Shown: piece by piece, positions 37,662 through 46,170 of the stretch
How positions within the stretch are numbered: position 1 is the stretch's first letter
Layout: each line of letters opens with the position of its first letter
Notes under the pieces: generated by a model
The model's input: the letters and a program-made list of their open reading frames with translations, nothing else
What the model was told of the DNA's origin: nothing
Databases searched by the model: none
Position numbers and translations under genes: made by a program
Assembly: GCA_963775125.1 (NCBI GenBank)
Contig: CAVZHQ010000002.1
Location: 62,001 to 126,000, forward strand
DNA from: JAHECQ01 sp963775125
GTDB lineage: Bacteria > Actinomycetota > Acidimicrobiia > Acidimicrobiales > SZUA-35
Length of the DNA stretch: 64,000 nucleotides
Direction of reading: 5' to 3'

Positions 37662-39197
37662 CTACTTGATGTAGTGCGAGCCCTGACGCAGGAAGTCGAT
37701 GGTGTCGCTCGATCCCTTGCCCGTGCCGTTGACCGCGGAGGTGGTCTGGGCGAAGGTCAGCACCGCGTGGGCCACGGCGCCGGCCATCTGGCCGAGGATG
37801 GCTTCATCGATGTTGGTGATTGTGTCGCAGGCCTGGTGGTAGCAGGGGTCAAATGCCAGCCCCGCCGTACCGCCGAACAACTCGGCCTCTCCAGCGCTCT
37901 TGATGTCCTCGGCGCCGGTGAACAACCCGCCGGCCGGGATACCTCGGTCGATGAACGGCCCGTAGTCGGAGCGGCCGTCGAAGGCAGTCGGGGCCGTGGC
38001 CAGGCTCTGGGTGACGAAGTAGTCGGCAAAGACACTCTCGATCACTGCTGACCCGTTGGGGCCGGCATCGGTCGAGTCCGAACCGTCACCGTCGTAGATG
38101 AACCGTCCGCCGTTTGGCGAGCCGATCATGTCGAAGTTGAGGTTGAGGGCATGGTTCTTGACGTCGCGGGCCGACAACTGATCGACGTAGTACTGCGACC
38201 CGATCAGGCCGTCTTCCTCGCCGCTCCAGAACGCGAACCGAACCATGTTGCGGGGCTCGATCTCGAGGGCTGCCATCTGCAGCGCCACCTCGAGCAGGGT
38301 CATGGTGCCTGACCCATTGTCGTTGATACCAGGTCCTTCGGCCACCGAATCGAGGTGGCCGCCGGCAACCACGATTCGGTCGGTACGACCGGTTGGCGTG
38401 TCGGCCAGCACGTTGTAGGTCGTGATCTCTTCACGCTCGGCCGAGACGGTGATCGACACCGACACCCCAGCGCCAGCGGCCAGGACCTGACCGACGGCGA
38501 ACGTCGTGCCGATCACCGGGATCATGATCTTCGTTCCATCGGCACCGAGGGTGCCGAACAGCAAGTCGGTGCGGTCGGTGTTGCCCTCGTTGAAGATGAT
38601 GACTGCCGAAGCTTTCGCTTCCTGAGCGTTGAGCGCCTTCTCGTAGAACGTGCAGGTACCTCGCTGGATCAGGGCCACATCGCCAGCGACGAATCCGTCG
38701 AAGTCGGCGTCCTCACATCCGCTGGTCGAACCACCTACTGGTGGGAGCAGCAGGTCGATGGGCTGAACCGCGCCCGACCCCGTAGCGCTTCCCGAGTAGC
38801 TCATCACGGCAAAGTCGGTACCTTCGGAATACGGTGCCGCTTCAACGCTGAACGAGGCGGGAGCCAACTGCGTCCACTTCTCGTAGCTGAACTCCTGCAG
38901 GGTCACGTTGTAACCCGCGCCGTCCAAAAGACCGGCGACGTACGCAGCCGACGCCTCATGCCCGCCAGTACCGGCCGAGCGAGTACCGGAGTTGGCAGTC
39001 GCGAAAGCTTGCAACTCCTCCAGGTGGCCCAGAATCCCGCTCGCCGTCACCGCCTCACGAAGCGCCGACGAATCGGTGCCGTTGTCGGCTCCGACGGACG
39101 CCGGTACGGCCACTGCCGCCAAGAGCGAGCCGGCGACCAGCGCCGATCGGGCTCCGAACCAACGCCGGGGTCGGTGAGAATCCAAGGAACGTCGCAT
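37662..39197 (-). CDS. Exported M28-family aminopeptidase with PA domain
   Basis: About 511 residues from the ATG at 39197 (MRRSLDSHRPRRW), which directly precedes a hydrophobic signal segment (SALVAGSLLAAVAVPASVGA). The first ATG at 39272 would add 25 charged residues. A PA-like domain (CEDADFDGFVAGDVALIQRG) is followed by the zinc peptidase domain with GGHLDSVAEGPGINDNGSG, FWSGEEDGLIGS and the catalytic Asp/Glu. It should act outside the cell on peptides or amino sugars. Followed by a universal stress protein gene upstream on the same strand. Confidence 0.9.
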   Translation of the reverse strand: MRRSLDSHRPRRWFGARSALVAGSLLAAVAVPASVGADNGTDSSALREAVTASGILGHLEELQAFATANSGTRSAGTGGHEASAAYVAGLLDGAGYNVTLQEFSYEKWTQLAPASFSVEAAPYSEGTDFAVMSYSGSATGSGAVQPIDLLLPPVGGSTSGCEDADFDGFVAGDVALIQRGTCTFYEKALNAQEAKASAVIIFNEGNTDRTDLLFGTLGADGTKIMIPVIGTTFAVGQVLAAGAGVSVSITVSAEREEITTYNVLADTPTGRTDRIVVAGGHLDSVAEGPGINDNGSGTMTLLEVALQMAALEIEPRNMVRFAFWSGEEDGLIGSQYYVDQLSARDVKNHALNLNFDMIGSPNGGRFIYDGDGSDSTDAGPNGSAVIESVFADYFVTQSLATAPTAFDGRSDYGPFIDRGIPAGGLFTGAEDIKSAGEAELFGGTAGLAFDPCYHQACDTITNIDEAILGQMAGAVAHAVLTFAQTTSAVNGTGKGSSDTIDFLRQGSHYIK

Positions 39198-39298
39198 TAG
39201 GTTATCTGCCCATCGCTTTCGACCCAGCCCGCCCGGGTCCTCCCGTCTGACCATAGTGGCGGGTTGGGACACAAATGCCGCCGGAAACCGATCTGCGA

Positions 39299-39718
39299 TC
39301 AGCCGCCCGTGGTGTTGACGATGAGCACATCGCAGTTCGCTCGTTTGAGGACATCGGACGCGATCGAGCCCAACACCCGGCTCACGCCCTGCACTCGGCG
39401 GTTGCCGACCACGATCATCCTGGCGCCGAGCTCGTCGGCCGCGTCGCAGAGCGCGGCGGCCGGACCCTTGTCGCTGATCGAGTGGGTGACCTCACCCGGG
39501 AACTCGCCGGCCATGGCCAAGAGGAATTGTTCGGCCTCGGAGAACCAGTCGGAGTGCCATTGGTCGCCGCCGGCGATGTTGACCGAGTTCGTGCGGCTGA
39601 CGGCCGACACCAGGTGCAACGGGCAACCCAACGCCGTCGCCATCTCGGAAGCCGTCTGGGCAGCCCGACGCGCCGTTTCTGAACGGTCGACGCCGATGAT
39701 CACCGGTTGGGCTTCCAT
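39299..39718 (-). CDS. Universal stress protein family
   Basis: A 139-residue UspA-fold protein. The N-terminal strand VIIGVDRSETARRAA and the ATP-binding signature GNRRVQGVSRVLGSIASDV are complete, so it should bind ATP. Such proteins are induced by stress or stationary phase in many actinobacteria. It is a single gene here, with about 100 bases to the NicX-like gene, where I see nothing but possible promoter sequence. Confidence 0.92.
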   Translation of the reverse strand: MEAQPVIIGVDRSETARRAAQTASEMATALGCPLHLVSAVSRTNSVNIAGGDQWHSDWFSEAEQFLLAMAGEFPGEVTHSISDKGPAAALCDAADELGARMIVVGNRRVQGVSRVLGSIASDVLKRANCDVLIVNTTGG

Positions 39719-39821
39719 GCTGCACTCCTCTACGTTCGCTTCGGGTCGCTTTGCTGCCTGCAGTTGGCGAACCCTACACGGACTCCTCGGTGGCGTGCCC
39801 GGGATAGAACCGCGCGCTCCC

Positions 39822-40871
39822 TCAGAGCGACAGCTCAGCGCACAGACGCCCAGCCGACACGACCTCGCGTCCGTCGAGACTCACCGTGCAGCCCCGCATC
39901 GGCAGGTCGAAGTGACCGCGGGTGAATCGGCCGGCAACCTCGTTGGCGCCAGTGGAGTACAGGAAGTTGCCGGCGAACGCCCGCAACTCGGTCCCGTTGA
40001 TGTCGCCCTTGTCCCACATCGCCAACGCCTCCCAGTGGGCGCCCGGATTCATCCCCCAGCCCACGTGACTCACCGCGTACGCGTCGCGCTCGTCGAACGA
40101 TGCGAGGTACGAGCGCATCAGTTCGGCGTCGAGCCCGGACCCCGCCACCTCGGTCACGTAGTCGTCGACAACGGTCAGCGTCACGGCGTCTCGGAGGTAC
40201 TGCTTGAACGTCAAGTTCACATCGCCCGTCGCCAGCACCACGGTGCCGTTCACCGATCCTGCCGCAGGGAACGCGAGCACCAATCCTCCTGGCCAGTGGG
40301 CGATGGAACCGGGTTCGGTGCACCAGCCGTGCGAGCCCGCCCGGAACGCCCCGGCGAGCGACACGGTCAGGTCGGTCCCCGCGTTCGACGTCACCCGCAT
40401 GACCGACGCAGCCTCGAGCCACGAGACGCCGAGCGCAACGCGCTCAGCGAGACCCGGATCATGGGGCCAGCGCTCGATGTTCTCCGGATGTTCCGCCGAG
40501 ATCATGAGCACCCGTGCACCTCCGGCCAGGATCTGGCCGAGCTCGGGCGCATGTAGCAGCCCCTCCGAGGTGCAATCGACGACGAAGTCGGCGGTGGCGA
40601 GGGCGGCAATGGCCGAACGGTGCCCGGCAATGGCTTGCGAGGCGCCCGTCGAGCGAATGGGCAACGGGCCCGGATTCGGTGGCGTCGGAAGGCGCACGTC
40701 GGCCACGGCCGCGCCCAGCGACTCGAGCGCCAGGCGGACATGGTCGACGATCAGCGGGTTCGACGACGCCTCGTGCAGCAGGACGGCGACCTCACCTGAC
40801 CGCAGGTTGCAGGCCTTGAACTGGGCGGCGTAGCGCTCGACCCATCGCCACTGCGCCGGACCGGTACTCAT
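39822..40871 (-). CDS. NicX-like 2,5-dihydroxypyridine dioxygenase family protein (M29-type fold)
   Basis: A 349-residue mononuclear metalloprotein related to M29 aminopeptidases. Its length and metal-ligand positions match the 2,5-dihydroxypyridine 5,6-dioxygenase NicX (about 350 residues): H269 in AVSHVGWGMN, and H320 and D322 in RGHFDLPM give the H...HxD triad known from NicX (recalled as H265, H318, D320). M29 peptidases use a different, fuller binuclear zinc set. It is the last gene of a five-gene minus-strand operon and overlaps the preceding acyl-CoA-dehydrogenase-like gene. If the assignment holds, it would open the ring of a hydroxylated pyridine to N-formylmaleamic acid. Confidence 0.72.
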   Translation of the reverse strand: MSTGPAQWRWVERYAAQFKACNLRSGEVAVLLHEASSNPLIVDHVRLALESLGAAVADVRLPTPPNPGPLPIRSTGASQAIAGHRSAIAALATADFVVDCTSEGLLHAPELGQILAGGARVLMISAEHPENIERWPHDPGLAERVALGVSWLEAASVMRVTSNAGTDLTVSLAGAFRAGSHGWCTEPGSIAHWPGGLVLAFPAAGSVNGTVVLATGDVNLTFKQYLRDAVTLTVVDDYVTEVAGSGLDAELMRSYLASFDERDAYAVSHVGWGMNPGAHWEALAMWDKGDINGTELRAFAGNFLYSTGANEVAGRFTRGHFDLPMRGCTVSLDGREVVSAGRLCAELSL

Positions 40872-42067
40872 CGCCCAGCCCCGTCATCTGGCCCGGTCTC
40901 GTCGTACAGGCCGGAAGCACCGAGCCGTTCGAGACAGACTTCGACGCTCCAGGGCAACATGGTCGCCCCGCACCGCGCGTCCCGGTAGGCCTGCTCGATG
41001 TAACTGGGTCGGAGCATGGAACGACCGCCGCACGTTCGCACCGCGATCGACGCCATCTGGGGCGCACCTTCCATCACCGACACGAGCGCGGCCTGGGCCC
41101 GACGGAGCTGGGCTTCGGACGGATCGGCGGCGGCTTCGGCCAGCACTCGGTACATCAACGCCTGCGCCTGCTCGTAGGCCAGGTTCATCTGGGCCCATCC
41201 CTGCTGCTTGATCGGGTGATCACGACGCCCGCCCGATCGGAGATAGTCGGCGGTGAAATCTCGGATCGATCGCATCATGCCGAGATAGGTGAACGACAGC
41301 GTGAGGTAGAAGTAGGGGAACCGCTCGGCGATCTGCTCGAACAGACCGGGCGGAAGCCAGTTTCGCTCCTCGGGCACGTACACCTGGTCGAGGATCAGGT
41401 TCCGCGAATCGGTGCCCCGCATGCCCAGCGGATCCCAGTTGCCGTCGATCGTCATGCCGGGATCGTCGTGGGCGACGCCCATCAGGCGCAGGAACGGGTC
41501 ACCCTCGACGTGGCAGAGCACGTTGTGCCAGGTCGACGCCCCGCTGGAGGACGCGAAGATCTTTCGACCCGAGATCCGGTACCCCTCGTCGGCGGGTACG
41601 GCCATGGTGTTGTAGCCGGCAGTAGCTCCGGCGGCGATGCCTTCGGAGAACGGTTGGCTGTGCACGTCTCCTCGCTCGATCACCCCGCTCCACAAGGTCG
41701 AACGGCGCGCCTCGAGAAACGCCGAGGCCGGGCCGTCAACCGTCATCAGGTCGGCCAGTGGCCCGATGAGCAACGTCGTGGCCACGTGCATGTTGAACGT
41801 CAGCCCCGTGCTGGGGCAGTACCGGCCCAGCTCCTCGGCCGCGAGTGCATACCCGACGAAGTCGGCGCCGAGTCCGCCGTACTCGGTGGGGATGGCGATG
41901 CCCAACAGCCCGGCCTCTCGAAGGTCGGCCCAATTCTGGTGCGGGAACGCGGCCTCGGCGTCGATGGCCGCCGACCGAGAAGCAAACGCCGGGCCGAGGG
42001 CAGCAATCCGCTCGACCAACTCCCTCCGTGACGGGGTCAGAAGCGGTGAATGGTCGGCATCGGGCAT
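40868..42067 (-). CDS. Acyl-CoA dehydrogenase-fold flavoprotein, possible monooxygenase
   Basis: A 399-residue protein with the three ACAD domains (AIPTEYGGLGADFVGYALAA near the N-terminus, YRISGRKIFASSSGASTWHN in the middle, and a C-terminal helical region). At the place of the catalytic Glu of dehydrogenases (IYEGT after YRDA) the sequence reads YRDARCGATMLPWSVE, with no Glu aligned. This resembles flavin-dependent monooxygenases of the ACAD fold rather than true dehydrogenases. It overlaps the NicX-like gene and follows the alpha/beta hydrolase by 21 bases. Confidence 0.8.
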   Translation of the reverse strand: MPDADHSPLLTPSRRELVERIAALGPAFASRSAAIDAEAAFPHQNWADLREAGLLGIAIPTEYGGLGADFVGYALAAEELGRYCPSTGLTFNMHVATTLLIGPLADLMTVDGPASAFLEARRSTLWSGVIERGDVHSQPFSEGIAAGATAGYNTMAVPADEGYRISGRKIFASSSGASTWHNVLCHVEGDPFLRLMGVAHDDPGMTIDGNWDPLGMRGTDSRNLILDQVYVPEERNWLPPGLFEQIAERFPYFYLTLSFTYLGMMRSIRDFTADYLRSGGRRDHPIKQQGWAQMNLAYEQAQALMYRVLAEAAADPSEAQLRRAQAALVSVMEGAPQMASIAVRTCGGRSMLRPSYIEQAYRDARCGATMLPWSVEVCLERLGASGLYDETGPDDGAGR

Positions 42068-42088
42068 GGGGTCTCCGTCAGGGGCGAG

Positions 42089-42883
42089 TCACGGTTCGGG
42101 CCGGGCATCCAGGAACCGGCCGACCAGGCGGTTGAACACTACCGGGTCCTCGGAAGGTGCGAGATGGCCGACCCCTTCCATCACGACAAGCTCGGCAGAC
42201 GGCAGCCCCTGGGCCATCACCTGGGCGTAGGACACGGGCGTCTCGGTGTCGAACTCACCCACGACGACCAGGGCACGGTGTGTCACCGACGGCAGGGCCG
42301 CACGGACATCGTTGGTCGGCAGACAAGCGACCGCAGCCCGGAAACCCTCGACCGAGATGCCCGCGAACGCCTCGACCAAGTCGTCACGGATGCTCGGCTC
42401 GAGGGGTCGGCCGGCAATGGCGTCGAGCACAAGCGGGGCCAGGTCTCGTAAGGAGCGCCCGTCGTCGATGGGGCCGAGCCGCGCCCGCTTCCAATCGTCG
42501 GGGTCGGTACCATCCATACCGAACGCCGGACTGGTGTCGGCCAACACGAGACGGTCGACCCGATCGGGATGGGCGATGGCCGTGTGGAGCGCGTGCATCC
42601 CGCCGAAGGACAGGCCGACCAGATGCGCCTTCGGTAGCTCCAACCGGTCGAGCAGACCGATGAGCCGGTCGGCGACGCTGGGAAAGGTCAGAGGCTCGAT
42701 CGGATCGGAAGCCCCGTAGCCCGGCATGTCCCAGGCAATGCAACGAAAGCGATCGGCAAGCCCGGACAGCTGTGGGTTCCACGCGCCCCGTCCGCCTCCG
42801 AGCCCGTGAAGAAAGACGACGGGTTGCCCGGCGCCGGCCTCTCGCCACGAAATCGGAGACTCCAGATGTTCGGTGTACCGCAC
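42089..42883 (-). CDS. Alpha/beta hydrolase (possible NicD-like deformylase or C-C hydrolase)
   Basis: A 264-residue classic alpha/beta hydrolase: VVFLHGLGGGRGAW, DMPGYGASD, nucleophile elbow VGLSFGGMHAL with Ser, the acid in VVGEFDTETP and the His in VGHLAPSEDP. Residue layout fits meta-cleavage-product hydrolases and NicD, the N-formylmaleamate deformylase. In an operon with a NicX-like ring-opening enzyme either role is attractive; sequence alone does not choose. It starts three bases after the CoA-transferase stop. Confidence 0.88.
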   Translation of the reverse strand: MRYTEHLESPISWREAGAGQPVVFLHGLGGGRGAWNPQLSGLADRFRCIAWDMPGYGASDPIEPLTFPSVADRLIGLLDRLELPKAHLVGLSFGGMHALHTAIAHPDRVDRLVLADTSPAFGMDGTDPDDWKRARLGPIDDGRSLRDLAPLVLDAIAGRPLEPSIRDDLVEAFAGISVEGFRAAVACLPTNDVRAALPSVTHRALVVVGEFDTETPVSYAQVMAQGLPSAELVVMEGVGHLAPSEDPVVFNRLVGRFLDARPEP

Positions 42884-42886
42884 GAC

Positions 42887-44095
42887 TCAGTGCTGGCGCT
42901 GAATGAGCACGCCGTCCTCGTAGAGCCGGCCGATCCGGTCGGCGTCGTATCCGAGGAACTCGGCCAGCACGATGTCGTTGTCCTCACCGAGCGCATGGGT
43001 GACGAGGTCGAGTTCGGGCGGGGCATCGGAGAACTTGATGGGGAAGCCCGGCACGGTGATCTCGCCGATCAGCGGATCGGGCACCTGGCGGACCGCCCGC
43101 CGTTCGACGAAGAACGGATGGTTGACCGCGTCGGTCGGATCGAGCACCGCCGCTGACGGCACTCGGAACTGATCGAGGCGCTCGAGCACTTCGGCATCGG
43201 TCGCGAAACTCTGCATCCATTCCTCGATCGCGGCGGTCATCGCGGTTCGATGCTCGAGTCGACCAAGGGCCTTGGCGAAACGAGGGTCGTCGGCGAAGTC
43301 CGGGCGTTCCATCGCGTCCCACAGATAGCCGATCTGGTTCTGCGTGCAGAGAATGGCGATGTATCCCTGCGGAGCCTTGAACGCTCCGGCAGGCGACAGG
43401 CTCGAGTAGTGCGCCCCGTGCCGTTCTGCTTTGTAGTCAGGGTCCATCGAGGCGCTGTGGACCGCCAGCTCCTGCATGTGGAACAGAGCCTCGACCATGG
43501 AGATGTCGATCTGGCAACCGACGCCCGTTCGCTCCCTCCGGTACAGGGCGTACCCCAGACCGGCGAACGCGTGGAATCCGGCGTTGTTGTCGCCCAGCGC
43601 GATGCCGGTCGGAGTGGGCGGCCCGTCAGGAGACCCTGTGACGTGCATGAGCCCCGAGTACGCCTGGGCGATGAAGTCGAAAGCGGTCTTGTGCTTCATG
43701 GGTCCGGTCTGCCCGAATCCGGAGATCGAGGCCATGATGAGCCGGGGGTTGATGGCCGACAGGTCGGACCAACCGAGCCCTCGTCTGTCCATCACTCCGG
43801 CGCTGTAGTTCTCGACGACGACGTCGACCAGCGGGACCAACTCCTTGACCAGCGCGACACCTTCGGGCCGAGTCATGTCGACACAGATGCTGCGTTTGCC
43901 ACGGTTCTGCTGCACATAGCCACCGGAGCGCTTGTTCTTGCGGGGTAGTCCCGACCGCTGGGGATCGCCGTACGGCGGGATTTCGACCTTGATGACGTCG
44001 GCGCCCATCTCGGTCAGCAGCCGGGTGCACGCCGGTCCCGCCAGGTATTGCGTGAAGTCGAGCACCTTGATGCCCGCAAGATAAGGATCATTCAC
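42887..44095 (-). CDS. CaiB/BaiF family III CoA-transferase, single domain
   Basis: A 402-residue CoA-transferase starting at GTG 44095, which has GGAG upstream; the longer frame to 44272 overlaps the preceding gene. The segment NDPYLAGIKVLDFTQYLAGP opens the protein and the catalytic Asp is in TAFDFIAQAYSG. It includes the family-typical RGKRSICVDMTRPEG and LALGDNNAG. It is the second of two CoA-transferases at the head of the NicX-like operon, only 13 bases after the first. Confidence 0.93.
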   Translation of the reverse strand: MNDPYLAGIKVLDFTQYLAGPACTRLLTEMGADVIKVEIPPYGDPQRSGLPRKNKRSGGYVQQNRGKRSICVDMTRPEGVALVKELVPLVDVVVENYSAGVMDRRGLGWSDLSAINPRLIMASISGFGQTGPMKHKTAFDFIAQAYSGLMHVTGSPDGPPTPTGIALGDNNAGFHAFAGLGYALYRRERTGVGCQIDISMVEALFHMQELAVHSASMDPDYKAERHGAHYSSLSPAGAFKAPQGYIAILCTQNQIGYLWDAMERPDFADDPRFAKALGRLEHRTAMTAAIEEWMQSFATDAEVLERLDQFRVPSAAVLDPTDAVNHPFFVERRAVRQVPDPLIGEITVPGFPIKFSDAPPELDLVTHALGEDNDIVLAEFLGYDADRIGRLYEDGVLIQRQH

Positions 44096-44108
44096 CAAAC
44101 AACTCCGT

Positions 44109-45344
44109 TCACCAGACAACACCTTGGGCTTTGAACTGCAGGATCTGATCGTCGTCGTAGCCGAGTTCGGCCAAGACCGCATCGGTGTGTTCGCCGTACT
44201 CGGCGGCGTGGCCGCGAGCGCCCCGCCAACCATCGACGTCGAAGGGCGAGGGCGGTCCGACGAACCCATCATCGAAGGAAACGAGATATTCGTTGGCCAG
44301 GACGTGCTCGTCGGTTGCCAGCTGCTCGATCCGATTGACCGGGGCCACCCAGATTCCGGCCGCTCGCAGGAGCCCCCACCAGTGATCGGTCGTTTGCTGG
44401 ATCAGGTGGGCGGCCATCAACGGACGGAAGTCGTCGCGGTTCTTCAGTACGCTGCCGAAGGTCGCGAACCTTGGGTCGTCCATCAAATGGGTCAGCCCCA
44501 CGGCACCGGCGATGGCCGGCCACTGCGGCGACAGCAACGCAGCAATGGCGATCCAGCCGTCAGCGGTCTGGTAAACGGTGAAGACCGGGTTCGAGGTGCG
44601 GTCGTGGTTGAACGGTTCGACCCGCTTTCCCATGTTGGCCGCGATGCCGATGCTCTGGAGCTGCAGCCAGATGAGGGCCTGGACTTGTGAGGTGCCGACG
44701 ACGCAGCCCTTGCCCGTGCGGGCCCGCTTCAGCAAACCGGCCATGACCCCCGACGCCATGTTGGTGCCGGTGAGGATGTCGCTCATCGACCCCGGCGGGT
44801 AGTTCGGCGCGTCCCCTTGTGAGGTGATGTCCATGAACCCGCCATACGCCATACCGACCGTGTCCTGGCACGGGTCGTCGGCCAGCGGGCCCCGCATCCC
44901 GAAGCCGGCGCCGCGGCAGTAGACCAACCCCGGGTTGACTGCGTGCAGGGTTTCGGGGTCGGCCCCCATCCGGGCAAGCCCGGCCTCACGTAGGTTCGAG
45001 ATGAAGACGTCGGCCCCGGCGATGAGCTTGTGGAAGATGGGGCGCCCGGCCTCGGACTGGATGTCGAGGGTCAACGCACGCTTGTTCCGGTTGAGCGATG
45101 CGTACATCCACTCCCTGCCTCGTTCGTCGAACGCCACACCGAACGCACTCTGGAAACTGCGCATGTAGTCGGCCTGGTCGACCTGTTCGATCTTGACCAC
45201 ATCGGCGCCAAGGCTGGCCAGGGTCAAGCCGGCAACGGGTCCCTGCACGTACATCGAGAGCTCGACCACCCGGATGCCGGCAAGGGGAGCCTCGGTGTCG
45301 GGCGTGCTTGCAGTCTCTCGGTCCACGCCCCAGCCTGTCACCAT
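44109..45344 (-). CDS. CaiB/BaiF family III CoA-transferase, single domain
   Basis: A 411-residue protein, first gene of the five-gene operon ending in the NicX-like enzyme. The signature APLAGIRVVELSMYVQGPVA differs from its neighbour by a Val-Gln pair in place of the usual AGP, and the catalytic Asp is likely that of CQDTVGMAYGG. Its sequence is clearly distinct from the other CoA-transferase of the operon, so the two may form a heteromer or act on different acids. The 100-base gap ahead of it separates it from a divergent dienelactone hydrolase gene. Confidence 0.91.
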   Translation of the reverse strand: MVTGWGVDRETASTPDTEAPLAGIRVVELSMYVQGPVAGLTLASLGADVVKIEQVDQADYMRSFQSAFGVAFDERGREWMYASLNRNKRALTLDIQSEAGRPIFHKLIAGADVFISNLREAGLARMGADPETLHAVNPGLVYCRGAGFGMRGPLADDPCQDTVGMAYGGFMDITSQGDAPNYPPGSMSDILTGTNMASGVMAGLLKRARTGKGCVVGTSQVQALIWLQLQSIGIAANMGKRVEPFNHDRTSNPVFTVYQTADGWIAIAALLSPQWPAIAGAVGLTHLMDDPRFATFGSVLKNRDDFRPLMAAHLIQQTTDHWWGLLRAAGIWVAPVNRIEQLATDEHVLANEYLVSFDDGFVGPPSPFDVDGWRGARGHAAEYGEHTDAVLAELGYDDDQILQFKAQGVVW

Positions 45345-45444
45345 TGCCGGTGACGGACCAATTGTCGCGAGCTCGCCTCACGCCCGAGCACGGGGAGCTG
45401 CCAGGCTCGGGAACCCGGTCGGTGTCGAACGCTAGGGTGCGGTC

Positions 45445-46167
45445 ATGATCGAACAGGAACTCGAGATCACCACGCCCGAGGGCGAGATGAAGACCTTCAT
45501 CTTCCACCCCGAGCACGATGGGCCCCATCCGGTCGTCCTCTACCTGATGGATGCTCCGAGCATTCGTCCCGCGCTGAAGGACATGGCGTCGCGGTTGGCC
45601 ACGGCCGGCTACTACGTCATGCTTCCCTACCTCTTCTACCGCGGCGGCCCGTTCCGGGAGTTCGGCCAGAGCGACGAGGACATGCACGCCCGTCGGGAAC
45701 TGATGGGCGCCGTCACTCCGACGAACATCGTGAGCGACGCCCAGGCGCTGCTCGATTTCGCTGACGCCGACCCCGCAGCGCGCGGCGGCAAGGTGGGCGT
45801 AGTCGGGTTCTGCATGAGTGGCGGCCTCGCCATCTCGCTGGCGAGAGCGTTCCCCGACCGGGTCAGCGCTGCCGCGTCGATCCACGGCGCTTGGCTGGTG
45901 CGAGACACGCCCGACTCACCGCACCTCGGACTCGATTCCGTCAAGGCCGAGATCTACTTCGGATGGTGCGACAACGATGCCACGGCACCGGCCGAGCAGG
46001 TGCCGGTGATGGAGGGAGCGCTCGACACCGCCGGAGTTCGGTACACGCTCGACTGGTTCACGGAGGCGGTCCATGGGTACGCCCCGCCCGGCACCGAGCG
46101 GTATCACCGGGCCACCTCCGAACTTCACTGGGAGCGGGTGCATTCGCTCCTGCGCCGCAACCTGTGA
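45445..46167 (+). CDS. Dienelactone hydrolase family protein
   Basis: A 240-residue alpha/beta hydrolase of the DLH branch. The nucleophile elbow is VVGFCMSGGLAIS with Cys, the acid lies in FGWCDNDATAP and the His in AVHGYAPPGTER. Dienelactone hydrolases turn the lactones from ring cleavage into maleylacetate. It is divergent to the CoA-transferase operon and three bases ahead of the AAC(3)-like gene. Given the aromatic-degradation setting, a ring-cleavage product is the probable substrate. Confidence 0.9.
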   Translation: MIEQELEITTPEGEMKTFIFHPEHDGPHPVVLYLMDAPSIRPALKDMASRLATAGYYVMLPYLFYRGGPFREFGQSDEDMHARRELMGAVTPTNIVSDAQALLDFADADPAARGGKVGVVGFCMSGGLAISLARAFPDRVSAAASIHGAWLVRDTPDSPHLGLDSVKAEIYFGWCDNDATAPAEQVPVMEGALDTAGVRYTLDWFTEAVHGYAPPGTERYHRATSELHWERVHSLLRRNL

Positions 46168-46170
46168 ACG

